Of a stretch of DNA of 64,000 nucleotides, positions 9,592 to 19,024 are shown one piece after another. Under the pieces are notes generated by a model, which was not told where the DNA came from, did not search any database, and saw only the letters and a program-made list of their open reading frames with translations. A program made the position numbers and the translations under genes. The stretch is from Okeania sp034190295 (lineage in GTDB: Bacteria; Cyanobacteriota; Cyanobacteriia; Cyanobacteriales; Microcoleaceae): the NCBI GenBank assembly GCA_034190295.1, contig JAXHSW010000015.1, forward strand, positions 1 to 64,000, read 5' to 3'. Position 1 is the first letter of the stretch. Each line of letters begins with the position of its first letter.

Positions 9592-10263
9592 ATGTTAGGA
9601 CAAAACTCAGCCAAAGCCAATATTGAACCAGAAGTAAGTGGACAAAATATCGAGGGCGAACCCGCTAGTAGCTCCCCTGGAGTCGATATCCAGCGAGAAC
9701 TAAATCGGTTGGAGGAGATTATTCTCGATAGTCCCAGAATTCCCTTTGTCGGACGTACTCTGATCGATGAAGAACAATTACTAGACCAGTTAGATATAGT
9801 ACGTCTGAATTTACCAGTTGCTTTTCAGGAAGCAGAAATGATTGTTCGACATAAAGATGAAATTCTTCAAGAAACTGAACTTTATGCTGAAGAGATTATT
9901 GAAAATGCTGAACAACGAGCTTCCCAAATTTTAAATGAAATGGGTCTCGTGCAGCAGGCAAAGGTAGAAGCAGATCAGCTCAGAAATCAAGTTCAACTTG
10001 ATTGTGAAGCTATTCAACAAGCTACTATTGCTGAAATTGAACAAATTCGCTATCAAGCTCAACAGGAGTTAGAGGAAATGAAAGCTAGAGCGATCGCGGA
10101 GTGTGATGAAATTCAAAATGGTGCAGATGATTATGCCGATCGTGTTCTTGATAGTATTGAACAGCAGTTAACTGATATGCTCAAAGTTATTCGCAATGGT
10201 CGTCAACAATTAGAAGGAGATGGAAATATACCAAAACCATTAAATTCTACTAATAATTTATAG
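9592..10263 (+). CDS. Coiled-coil protein of the CoaD-linked cyanobacterial family
   Basis: A 223-residue, highly charged, mostly alpha-helical protein. The N-terminal third has a conserved segment (ELNRLEEIILDSPRIPFVGRT, about 37-57) followed by DEEQLLDQLD. Residues 75-200 form a long coiled coil rich in Glu, Gln and Ala, resembling DivIVA/ATP-synthase-b-type helices, without a membrane anchor. Proteins of this type commonly follow coaD in cyanobacteria, from memory of gene order; their function is not established, and DivIVA-like labels rest on coiled-coil similarity only. Its start was rebuilt by a tandem duplication (see 9080-9591), so its ribosome-binding region is new, and no strong Shine-Dalgarno site is visible. 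Confidence 0.8.
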   Translation: MLGQNSAKANIEPEVSGQNIEGEPASSSPGVDIQRELNRLEEIILDSPRIPFVGRTLIDEEQLLDQLDIVRLNLPVAFQEAEMIVRHKDEILQETELYAEEIIENAEQRASQILNEMGLVQQAKVEADQLRNQVQLDCEAIQQATIAEIEQIRYQAQQELEEMKARAIAECDEIQNGADDYADRVLDSIEQQLTDMLKVIRNGRQQLEGDGNIPKPLNSTNNL

Positions 10264-10386
10264 GGACATTTCAGCGATCGGTTATCAGTTATCAATCAGT
10301 ACCTCTGCAATAAGGAGACTTGACATAAGGAATATTATCTTTTTTTATCCCCTTGAAAGGAAAATCCCGATCGCTAGTTAAAACAA

Positions 10387-11838
10387 TTAAGCTTTTTCTT
10401 GAGTCAAAAATACTTTCACTGTCTTCAGCAAAATTTGACAATCGAGAGCTAAAGACCAATTATTAATATATGTCATATCTAGGCGGAAGGCATTCTCAAA
10501 TTTAAGAATATGAGAACGACCTGATACTTGCCACAAACCTGTCATTCCTGGTAATACATTTTGTAGTGTAAAATGATGTGGCTTGAGATTTTTGATGTCT
10601 TTGGGTCTGAGAGGGCGCGGCCCCACAAGACTCATATCACCTTTGACTACATTAATTAACTGAGGTAATCGATCGATATTGTAGAGCTGGAGAAATTTAC
10701 CTACCTTAGTAATTTGTGAACCTTTCGCAGTTTCCCAGGGTACATCACCCCTAGTTTCATTTTTTCCCTCTCGCTCTTGAAGCAACTGATTTGCATTTAT
10801 TACCGTAGTTCGGAATTTCCATATTTGAAACTGTTCCCCTCTCAGGCCAACCCGAGTCTGCTTATCAATTATTGGCCCTGGGGAATCAAGTTTAATTAAA
10901 ATAGCGATCGACAATAAAACAGGAGCAGTTAATAACAGAAACAAACTGGAAACTACTAAATCAAAACTACGCTTCACCCAATAATCAACACCTACAATAG
11001 CTGGTGGACTTAAATGAATTGTTGGCATCCCGCTAATCATTTCTATTTTGGGTATTTGAGCAGGAATACTCAAACTAAATGGCAAAATCCGCAGATGAAT
11101 ATCGGCTGTTTTTAGACTCCAATAAAATTCCATGTGGTCTGGTATTGACCGCCAAGAACAGACAAAAATTTCTCCCACTTCTTGCTCGGATATATATTCT
11201 AAAATATCTGGCCAACGATCGCAATTTTCTTTAGTAGATAAATCTATTTCTCCTAAGATTTCATATTCTTTATTACTGACTAATTTTAGAGCAATTTTGG
11301 CTACTAAAGTATCTTTGGAAGTACCAACTAAAAAAATTTTGCGAGTCAGAGTACTTTGTCTGCAAATAACTATAATTATTGCTTCTAAAGTTAGACGACC
11401 TGCCGATACAAATATTAGATTAAATAACCATGCTAGTACAAAAGTAGAACGAGAAAAAATTGATTCTGGTTGGTACAAAAAAACCACTAATAGTAAAATA
11501 ACTTGAGCAAATGTCAGACTTTTCACTAAGTTAAGAAACTGACAACGAGCTTCCCTATTACCATACAAATTAGCAGCAGCTATACTACTTAGAGTAGTTA
11601 ATAAAATTGGTAACGAACATGCTGGTTGATTAACATAAGTTCCAACTAAATCGGAGCTAACTGAGTAAGCACTTTTCCAAGCAAGAGATACAAGAATTGC
11701 ATCTAGAAGTACAAATACAATAGTCTGTAACCAGAGAATTTTCATTCCGCGACTTAGACTAATAACTCTATTGGGCACACCTTGGTCTTGTTTACTATTT
11801 TGAGTATCAGAATTTATGTGCTTTTTCGAGTACCGCAT
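10387..11838 (-). CDS. Polyprenyl-phosphate sugar-1-phosphate transferase
   Basis: A 483-residue membrane sugar transferase of the WbaP/CpsE type. It starts exopolysaccharide or O-antigen synthesis by moving a sugar-1-phosphate onto undecaprenyl phosphate. The N-terminal half has four to five membrane segments (about 30-150) and a Rossmann-like cytosolic middle part. The catalytic domain starts at KRSFDLVVSSLFLLL, with KFRTT in place of the usual KFRSM, then NIDRLPQLINVVKGDMSLVGPRP, then PGMTGLWQVSGRS. The consensus DELPQL reads DRLPQL here. No other polysaccharide genes are adjacent, so the product is unknown. The gene stands alone, between repeats on both sides. Confidence 0.92.
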   Translation of the reverse strand: MRYSKKHINSDTQNSKQDQGVPNRVISLSRGMKILWLQTIVFVLLDAILVSLAWKSAYSVSSDLVGTYVNQPACSLPILLTTLSSIAAANLYGNREARCQFLNLVKSLTFAQVILLLVVFLYQPESIFSRSTFVLAWLFNLIFVSAGRLTLEAIIIVICRQSTLTRKIFLVGTSKDTLVAKIALKLVSNKEYEILGEIDLSTKENCDRWPDILEYISEQEVGEIFVCSWRSIPDHMEFYWSLKTADIHLRILPFSLSIPAQIPKIEMISGMPTIHLSPPAIVGVDYWVKRSFDLVVSSLFLLLTAPVLLSIAILIKLDSPGPIIDKQTRVGLRGEQFQIWKFRTTVINANQLLQEREGKNETRGDVPWETAKGSQITKVGKFLQLYNIDRLPQLINVVKGDMSLVGPRPLRPKDIKNLKPHHFTLQNVLPGMTGLWQVSGRSHILKFENAFRLDMTYINNWSLALDCQILLKTVKVFLTQEKA

Positions 11839-12731
11839 TTTTTTATTGTCTATTCTATCTTAACATTCTCTATGATATGATTTAAAAAGTATTCAGCAGT
11901 GATAGCGATCGGTGGTCAGCTTTTTAGAAGAAGATTTAAACCCCTCCTAAAATTAAGCTACTTATAGAAGTCGGGGATTTCTTACCCAAGCTTGGACGTT
12001 CCGGAATGCTTCCCTATGGGATGCTACGCAAACGCAAACGCAAACGCAAACAGGTGCCTAATTAGGGTTTGCTTATGGAAATCTTTTTTGTTGAGGTAGA
12101 GAGTAGGGACTCACTCCTAACCCCGACCGTGGAGGGAAAAAAGGTAGTAGTTAAGAGTCAGGATAAATGGGAGTTATAGAGGAGGTAGTTGTTTATAATG
12201 ATTTCTTGATTTGTCTGCCATAGTTACCCAAAAATTCGCTCCTTTTGAAACCAAGGGCGACCTAACTCATTGTACTTTTTCCGGACATAAAAACGCACTT
12301 ACCTCGATCTGTCAATGCCTTTAGATTAGATCGATAAACCCTAATTCTATGCACAATTTTTTTTGCTGATAGCTGATAGCTAATAGCTGTTAGCTAATAG
12401 TTAGTTAAAAAAATAAATTGCCTTTGCACGAGTCAAGCCGATTTTATTTTATTATCTCATATCACTAGGGAAAGTCATCTGAAATCAAATCATTCACCTG
12501 TTTTTTCTACTAATTGATAGTATAAATTTAATCTCCCATTTTGTTTTATTGGCTCGGCGTTCATTCCGGCGATATTTTAATTACTATAAAAAACTTTCAA
12601 CAATTAATAATTAATAATTAATAATTACCTCGAGAGTGAAAACGGATAGGATTGACTAATCATGATTTTTTTTATTTATTATCCCCTTAAAAGGGGAGGT
12701 TTTAAACCACAATTTTTCGATAAATTATTTG
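11839..12731. repeat. Gene-free spacer with repeat families D and A
   Basis: Bases 11920-12010 are a family D copy. Bases 12027-12051 are an ACGCAA hexamer repeat. From 12059 comes a TAATTAGGGTTTGC element also near 49751, and 12362-12405 are GCTGATA/GCTAATA heptamers. Bases 12598-12726 are a minus-strand family A copy ending TTTTTCGATAA. No coding frame of note was found. Confidence 0.75.
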
Positions 12732-13031
12732 TTATCTGGTAGCATTACGTTGTAAAGGAGTTATTCTCTGAGAGTTAGCAAAGATGCCTTCTCCCTGCAT
12801 TTGATTTATTGGTGGTTTGATTTCAATTTTCATCACTTTTTCTGTAGAAATACAAACTGTTTGATCTATTAAGTGAAAAGTTATCCAAGGTTGTTGAAAT
12901 AACTGTGGTAATATAGTTTGAAACTGTTCAGAATTAATTGGTAAACTAAAGGTCTCTGAATGACCGTTGATATAATAAAGTATTATCTCTGTACTGCTTT
13001 CTTGAGCATATTGCGCAAATGAACCTTTCAT
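12732..13031 (-). CDS. Small conserved cyanobacterial protein
   Basis: A 99-residue protein I do not assign a function to. It has a central ILYYINGHSETFSLP segment, a QQPWITFHLIDQTVCI strand pattern and a KVMKIEIKPP stretch, consistent with a small beta-rich fold. I recall similar short proteins with an Asn-Gly-x-Ser-Glu-x-Phe core in cyanobacteria but cannot check. The start is supported by a GAGGAAC ribosome-binding site (plus-strand complement near 13040). There are no signal peptide or membrane segments. The gene is isolated between repeat-rich spacers. Confidence 0.7.
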   Translation of the reverse strand: MKGSFAQYAQESSTEIILYYINGHSETFSLPINSEQFQTILPQLFQQPWITFHLIDQTVCISTEKVMKIEIKPPINQMQGEGIFANSQRITPLQRNATR

Positions 13032-14527
13032 TGTTTTTGTTCCTCAATTTAATTTGAATTGTGCAAATACTTAGTTTTGTTTGATATTATGACTGTTAAA
13101 GATTTTTATAAATTTGACTGTATCTACTCCTCACTTCAACTTTTTTACCTGAAGAAATATTAATGAAATGAGCATGAATACTTATTAAGTATAACAAATT
13201 ATCAAAGTTAAACCATCTTGAAAAATTATTGATTACTATAGATAACTTAAATTTTAGTAACCTATAAAAATAATTAGGGTTTGCGCTCAAAAGTTTTTTA
13301 GTAGGGGTAGGAGACAGGAGACAGGAGACAACCCACCCGCGGGCCTCGACCGTGGAGAACCCACCCCTAACCCTTCCCAGGAGGGGAATACAGGAGAAAA
13401 CCTACCCGCGGCCCCCGACCGTGGAGGGGAATGAGCGAGGAGGCAGGAGTAAAAATTGTCCCAAGCAAGATTGTTCTGCCCAACTATGCGCCTAAAATAC
13501 TAACTTTTTGATCGTTTTAGACTGAAACAGGCGCACTGCAATTCGACCCCAAAAAGGCACTTGTCTTCATAAGTCAATGCTTTTAAAGAGCGATCGGTAG
13601 AGCAATAATTACATAAATCAAAAGTTTATGATTTTAACTAGCGCCACTACGCGCAAGTAAAAAATATTGAGCCCTCAAAAATATTGAGCCCTCAAAAATA
13701 TTGAGCCCTCAAAAATATTGAGCCCTCAAAAATATTGATTGGTAAGGCTTTTAGTATTTTGTAACTGGTTAGTTATTTCTGCCATCCTGCACTAACTATC
13801 AACTATCAGCTTGGGTTTAAATCCCTTGAACTAGCGATCGGTATTTTCCCTACCGGAATGTTCAGCAAACAGCTTTCAGCGCGCTAAAAGCTTGGGTTTA
13901 AATCCCCCACTTCTAGCTTGTCGTTGAACTTTAGGAGGGGTCGCGTATCCCCCATAGCGCCCGTGCTTAGTAGTCAGCACCGAGGGGCTGTTTATGGAGC
14001 ATTCCAGGCCGAAACCCTTTTTTAAAATCGCATTTATCTAGTTTTCAGTATAAATATAAGCTGTTTTCTGAAGACTGAATGCACCAATTAGTTTTTGCGG
14101 AGCATTCCGGACTGAAACACTGTTTAATAGTTAAAAATTCATTCAGAAATCCAGGAGTTAAAATCAGATTAGGATTCGAGCGTTTAGGAATTTTGATGAT
14201 TATTTAGTATGGAATTATTAGCCAATTTCATTATACTATTAAACATCTGCTCGATAGTTATTAAATTTTGTCAAATATTTAGTAGCCGGTTAATACAAAT
14301 TCATGAATATATTTGACATTTTTTTACTATGTATAACTATATTTATGTACAACATTTATTATACTCAATTATATTCCTCTCACAGTAGCCAGTAAAAAAG
14401 TTAATACTTTTTAAGTATAAAATTGATCGAATCAAAAAAAACATTAAAAATTTTTAGGAAAGCCTGACAAGTATAACAACATCTGCCTATACTCAATAAA
14501 ATTGACTCTAATCTAGCCTTCGTCGCC
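13032..14527. repeat. 1.5-kb spacer of interspersed and short tandem repeats
   Basis: Bases 13272-13450 (TTAGGGTTTGCGC...CGACCGTGGAGGGGAATGAGCGAGG) are an inverted relative of 33260-33352. Bases 13659-13737 carry a 17-bp unit (AAAAATATTGAGCCCTC) about four and a half times. Bases 13731-13795 are an intact minus-strand family B element. Bases 13800-13960 are family D sequence. Bases 14200-14527 are AT-rich and should hold the promoter of the dehydrogenase gene. A 64-codon minus-strand frame at 13096-13290 has no supporting feature. Confidence 0.7.
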
Positions 14528-15685
14528 ATGATTAAACAGACCAATACCTGCCAACCAACAACAACCATATTATCCCTAAATATTGCCCCTACTCAAATTA
14601 TGCGGGGCAACAATGCTCTGGCCAAATCGGGAGAAGCGATCGCCCATCTTGGTACTAATCCCTTAATTGTAGGAGGCGATCGCTCCTTGAATATCATTCA
14701 ACCACACCTTGGGCCTTTACTACAAAATCATCATTTAAAATTTACTCAGGCCAACTACGGGTCGGACTGTAGTGAAGCCAGTCTAGCTAATCTGCGCCAA
14801 ATCGTCACAACTCAAAAAGCAGACCTCATAATTGGTATTGGTGGTGGCAAAGCTCTCGACACAGCCAAACTCTTAGCCCACCAATGTCATTTACCCGTAG
14901 TCACCATTCCCACCTCAGCAGGCACTTGTGCAGCTTGGACTGCATTATCAAACGTCTACTCAGACCAAGGCGCTTTCTTGTATGATGTTAGTCTAGCTAG
15001 ATGTCCAGACCTCCTAATTCTGGATTATAGTCTCATCAAAACTGGGCCTCCCCGTCTCCTAGTAGCTGGTATTGGGGATGCGATCGCCAAATGGTACGAA
15101 GCCTCAGTTAGTAGTGGCCATTCAGAACAAACAATGATAGTTGCTGCTGTCCAACAAGCAAGAGTATTGCGAGATATTCTCTTCCAAAAATCAAAAGTAG
15201 CCTTACAAGAACCTGGTGGAGAAACCTGGCAAGAAGTTGTCGATGCCACAGTCTTATTAGCAGGTTTAATTGGAGGTATTGGCGGTGCTCAATGTCGGAC
15301 TGTCGCTGCCCATGCCGTTCATAATGGCCTAACTCATTTGTCAGCAAGTCATGGTACATTACATGGAGAAAAAGTTGCTTATGGTATATTAGTCCAACTA
15401 AGGTTGGAAGAAATGGTACAAGGCAACCAACTAGCTATGACTGCCAGACAGCAACTGTTAAAATTCTATGATGAGATTGGTTTACCAAAAACATTAGGCG
15501 ACTTAGGGTTAGGAGAAATAAGTTTGTCTGAATTATGGCGTGCTGCTGAAGTTGCTTGTCGTGACAATTCTGATATTCATCGCTTACCATTTAGGGTAGT
15601 TCCCGAGCAATTAGTAGCAGCAATGGTTTCAACAACAGTCCCACTGGAACCAGAGAAACAAAATTTAGGAATTGATACCTATTAG
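14528..15685 (+). CDS. Iron-type (GldA-like) alcohol dehydrogenase
   Basis: A 385-residue member of the iron-containing/glycerol dehydrogenase superfamily, NAD(P)-linked enzymes with a divalent metal. The nucleotide-binding region shows IIGIGGGKALDTAK (GGGxxxDTAK). VVTIPTSAGTCAAWTALS follows, as in GldA-type proteins. Metal-site candidates are the Asp of GIGDAIAKWYEA and the histidines of HAVHNGL and ASHGTLHGEKVAYG. Length fits the family. The substrate cannot be read from sequence; glycerol dehydrogenase-like oxidoreductase is the safest name. It starts at ATG after CTTCGTCGCC, with no strong Shine-Dalgarno site. The gene contains HIP1 sites. No operon partner is adjacent. Confidence 0.88.
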   Translation: MIKQTNTCQPTTTILSLNIAPTQIMRGNNALAKSGEAIAHLGTNPLIVGGDRSLNIIQPHLGPLLQNHHLKFTQANYGSDCSEASLANLRQIVTTQKADLIIGIGGGKALDTAKLLAHQCHLPVVTIPTSAGTCAAWTALSNVYSDQGAFLYDVSLARCPDLLILDYSLIKTGPPRLLVAGIGDAIAKWYEASVSSGHSEQTMIVAAVQQARVLRDILFQKSKVALQEPGGETWQEVVDATVLLAGLIGGIGGAQCRTVAAHAVHNGLTHLSASHGTLHGEKVAYGILVQLRLEEMVQGNQLAMTARQQLLKFYDEIGLPKTLGDLGLGEISLSELWRAAEVACRDNSDIHRLPFRVVPEQLVAAMVSTTVPLEPEKQNLGIDTY

Positions 15686-16407
15686 AGAATGTTGAAAGAG
15701 GACTCCCACTATAATTTATAATTTAGCGATGAAAGGGGGGGGTTCAAAGTACAGAACCATTTCCGCACAAAGCCTAGTGTCGCTACGGGAAAGTCAAAAG
15801 TCGTAGGGGTGTCCTGCGATAGTTATGCGCAAGCTTTTGGCATTTGCCAACGCCAGAGCTGCCGAATGGCATCCTCAAAAGTATTGATTGGTAAGGCTTT
15901 TAGGATTTTGTCATATCATGTCCGAAGGCAATCGTTTGTGTAAAAGTTAGTGTGGATACCTACAGGAAATTTAAGTTTTTTTTTCTGGCTCTTAAGCCTT
16001 CGGTGCCTGTTGCCTGTTGCCTGTTGCCTGTTGCCTGTTGCCTGTTGCCTGTTGCCTACCTTTACTATACAATACCGATGCTACCGGACATCATATAACT
16101 GGTTAGTTATTTCTGCCATCCTGCACTAGATGTGAGAATGTCAAGCAGATACTACACCTAATTTCTGAAGATTGAAATCTGAACGTTTTGAAAAAAATAG
16201 TTTATATTAGGTAGTTTAATTTTTTACCGAAAAATTGTGGTTTAAAGCCTCCCCTTTTGAAGGGATAATAAAGAAAAATTTTCCTTTTACTTTTAGTCAA
16301 TCCTCTTCTTTTCAAGGAGAGGTAATTATTAATTATTAATTATTAATTATTAATTATTAATTATTAATTGTTGAACTACCTATTTTCTGCTTAAACTTGT
16401 AATAAAT
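15686..16407. repeat. Spacer with a family B repeat split by other repeats
   Basis: The two halves of a minus-strand family B element lie at about 15883-15910 (GATTGGTAAGGCTTTTAGGA) and 16097-16131 (AACTGGTTAGTTATTTCTGCC). They are separated by about 187 bases that include a TGCCTGT heptamer run (16003-16057) and the phrase CCGGACATCATAT. Bases 16224-16376 are a full plus-strand family A copy (TTACCGAAAAATTGTGG ... AATTGTTGAAC). Confidence 0.8.
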
Positions 16408-17586
16408 ATGGATTGGATTAGTCCCGCAAATAGGGTACAAGCACTACCGCCTTATGTTTTTGCCCGTTTAGACGAACTAAAAGCTCGTGCCCGCGAACAA
16501 GGGCTAGATTTAATTGACTTAGGAATGGGAAACCCTGATGGGGCAACTCCTCAACCTGTGGTAGAGGCCGCCATTGCCGCTTTACAAGAAGTAGCTAACC
16601 ATGGTTATCCCCCCTTTGAAGGTACTGCTAGTTTCAGGAAAGCAATTACTAATTGGTATTTCCGTCGTTATAATGTCAAACTTGACCCAGACGGTGAAGC
16701 TTTACCACTATTGGGTTCTAAGGAAGGTTTAACTCACTTAGCTTTGGCTTATGTGAATCCAGGAGATTTAGTTTTAGCACCTAATCCTGCATATCCCGCC
16801 CATTTTCGTGGCCCTTTAATTGCTGGAGGTAAGATTCATAGCATTTTACTGAAACCTGAAAATGATTGGATTATCGATCTAGGGGATATTCCCGATAGTG
16901 TTGCAGAGCAAGCGAAGATTCTCTATTTTAATTATCCTAGTAATCCTACTGGTGCTACTGCCCCACGAGAATTTTTTCAGGATATTGTGGCTTTTGCTAA
17001 AAAGTATGAAATTATGCTGGTTCACGATTTATGTTATGCTGAGTTAGCTTTTGATGGTTATCAGCCTACAAGTTTATTAGAGATTCCTGGAGGAAAGGAT
17101 ATTGGTGTTGAGTTTCACACTATGTCTAAGACTTATAATATGGCTGGTTGGCGAGTAGGTTTTGTGGTTGGTAATTCTCGGATTATTCAAGGGTTACGCA
17201 CTTTGAAAACTAATTTAGATTATGGGTTGTTTGCTGCTCTACAGTCAGCTGCTGAAACTGCTTTACAGTTACCGGATGAATTTTTACATCAGGTTCAAGA
17301 GCGTTATCGGCAACGTCGAGATTTTCTGATTCAAGGTTTAGGAAAGTTGGGTTGGAATGTCCGGAAAACTCTGGCAACTATGTATTTATGGGTACCTTGT
17401 CCACCAGGAGTAGGGTCTACTGATTTTGCTTTGTCCGTATTACAAAAAACTGGGGTTGTAGTGACTCCTGGAAATGCTTTTGGTAGTGGAGGAGAGGGCT
17501 ATGTTAGGGTTAGTCTCATTGCTGAATGTGAACGTTTGGGTGAAGCATTAAGTCGGTTTGAGCAGTCAGAAATTTCCTATCATTGA
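16408..17586 (+). CDS. Aspartate/alanine-type PLP aminotransferase
   Basis: A 392-residue fold-type I aminotransferase. Family marks are LIDLGMGNPDG near residue 42, NYPSNPTGA near 180, and SKTYNMAGWRVGFVVG, whose Lys forms the Schiff base with pyridoxal phosphate. The catalytic Asp/Tyr pair precedes it in HDLCYAEL. Closely related bacterial proteins are annotated as aspartate aminotransferase, AlaC-type alanine aminotransferase or LL-diaminopimelate aminotransferase; the exact amino donor cannot be decided from sequence. The length is normal and the gene looks intact. A family A repeat ends 30 bases before the ATG, so the promoter must lie in or before that repeat. Confidence 0.9.
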   Translation: MDWISPANRVQALPPYVFARLDELKARAREQGLDLIDLGMGNPDGATPQPVVEAAIAALQEVANHGYPPFEGTASFRKAITNWYFRRYNVKLDPDGEALPLLGSKEGLTHLALAYVNPGDLVLAPNPAYPAHFRGPLIAGGKIHSILLKPENDWIIDLGDIPDSVAEQAKILYFNYPSNPTGATAPREFFQDIVAFAKKYEIMLVHDLCYAELAFDGYQPTSLLEIPGGKDIGVEFHTMSKTYNMAGWRVGFVVGNSRIIQGLRTLKTNLDYGLFAALQSAAETALQLPDEFLHQVQERYRQRRDFLIQGLGKLGWNVRKTLATMYLWVPCPPGVGSTDFALSVLQKTGVVVTPGNAFGSGGEGYVRVSLIAECERLGEALSRFEQSEISYH

Positions 17587-18257
17587 AGTATAGCAGAAGG
17601 AAGAAAGAAGAAGGAAAAAGCTGGCGTTGTCTAAGGTTTGAGCTTTTTATCTTTCCGCGCGCTTTTCTTCTGCTATAAGTAATACCAAGCGCGATCGATA
17701 TTTGCTACAAATAACTAGGTTATTTTTTAGGAGTCAGGAAGACCGAGTCAGGAGTCGTATGGGAATAGCTTTTATACCATTTATTAGGTCATAATTTATC
17801 TTTTTTGTTCAATGGACATCTCCTGTAAAATCTTTTAATTGCCTTTATTATTCGTAATATTCTTTTTCCAAACAAAATGGTATAAGCCAAATTTTATATG
17901 ATATTAAGAAAGACTCTAGCATCATTAGCTGAGTCTTCGATATTGACTATTTTTTTATCTGGATTTATGAATACTTACAAGCAAGTGCAGTTCAACTCTT
18001 TACTATTGAAGATATTTAGTTTTATGCCTACACCAAATTAGACATTTCCAGAAATTAAATATTCCTACTCGAGCAACCCTTGTAGAGAGGTTATGTACAG
18101 TCCATTTAATTAGCATCCAAATAACCTCTGCTGTCGATATAGATCGAGTTTTCCTATTCTCCCCGATCCCTGCACCCTTTTCTAGTGCTCAACGTTTTTA
18201 CATTCTTTTTCACGCCTATGTCTATTTGATGCGGGCATTCTAGCAAAGTTTTTGACC
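17587..18257. other. Spacer with little recognisable content
   Basis: Bases 17597-17655 include the inverted form of a recurring phrase (AAGCTGGCGTTGTCTAAGG...GAGCTTTTTA; compare 3365-3400). The remainder is unique AT-rich sequence in which I see no gene, RNA or clear regulatory site. Confidence 0.6.
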
Positions 18258-18563
18258 TTAGTATCTGTTGCTGCCAGAAAACTTACGATTATCACCACCG
18301 TAGCGACCACCACCCTTATTTTCTCGTGGCTTGGCCTTATTAACTCTCATATCACGACCCATCCAGCTTGCACCGTCCAAAGCTTCAATGGCTTTTTCCT
18401 CATCCTCCTCATTTACCATTTCCACAAAGCCAAAACCACGTACTCGACCTGTTTCACGGTCTACAGGTAAGTGAACTCTTGTTACCTGTCCATATTCAGC
18501 AAATACTTCATTTAAGTCCTCTTGTGTGACATCGTAGGATAAATTACCCACATATATTGACAT
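18258..18563 (-). CDS. Cyanobacterial RRM RNA-binding protein
   Basis: A 101-residue single-RRM protein of the cyanobacterial Rbp class, which binds RNA and is often cold-responsive. RNP2 is IYVGNL (residues 3-8) and RNP1 is RGFGFVEM (about 43-50). The usual beta-alpha-beta-beta-alpha-beta layout fills residues 1-80, and a short Gly/Arg/Asn tail (GGGRYGGDNRKFSGSNRY) follows. In this family the glycine-rich tail is typical of the cold-inducible type. The 460-base upstream spacer may hold a long leader. Rbp genes in other cyanobacteria often sit near rpsU; no such gene is seen here. The assignment is secure; the RNA targets are unknown. Confidence 0.95.
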   Translation of the reverse strand: MSIYVGNLSYDVTQEDLNEVFAEYGQVTRVHLPVDRETGRVRGFGFVEMVNEEDEEKAIEALDGASWMGRDMRVNKAKPRENKGGGRYGGDNRKFSGSNRY

Positions 18564-19024
18564 AGACTGTCTCCCAAATCAGTTAAAAATTTAAACAAAA
18601 TAGAACTCGGAGACAAGTCTGTAAAGAAAAACTGGAAAACGCCCATCGAACTTAAACAGATCCTCGAAACCGATAACATATTCTATTGTATCATAACCTT
18701 GATTTAGCAATAGAAAAAAAAAGAAATTTTTGCTCAAAATATAGCAGGCAACAGCTCGTCTGTGGAAAAAATATTTCCCTGTCTTACGGTTTACGATCGG
18801 CATAAGTCCTAACTTGCCCATTCTTTACTATAGATTTGTATACTCATGGCCGATCATCAAGCAAATTTTTCTATTATACTTTTTTTCACCGTAAAAATTC
18901 AAAGCATATCCTCCATAGGAGGAAAGAATTGATGAGGCAAGAGTGCAATAATTGATTGGATTTTTTATTATTAGGGATGTCTAAACATATTAAATCTAAA
19001 TATCAAATCAAAATTTGATAATTT
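18564..19024. other. AT-rich spacer, probable rbp leader
   Basis: Between the RRM gene and the 3' end of clpX. No repeat family or gene is evident, and a 76-codon minus-strand frame (18591-18821) has no supporting feature. The promoter and possibly a long 5' leader of the RRM gene should lie here, by analogy with cold-regulated rbp genes; no specific element was recognised. Confidence 0.5.
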
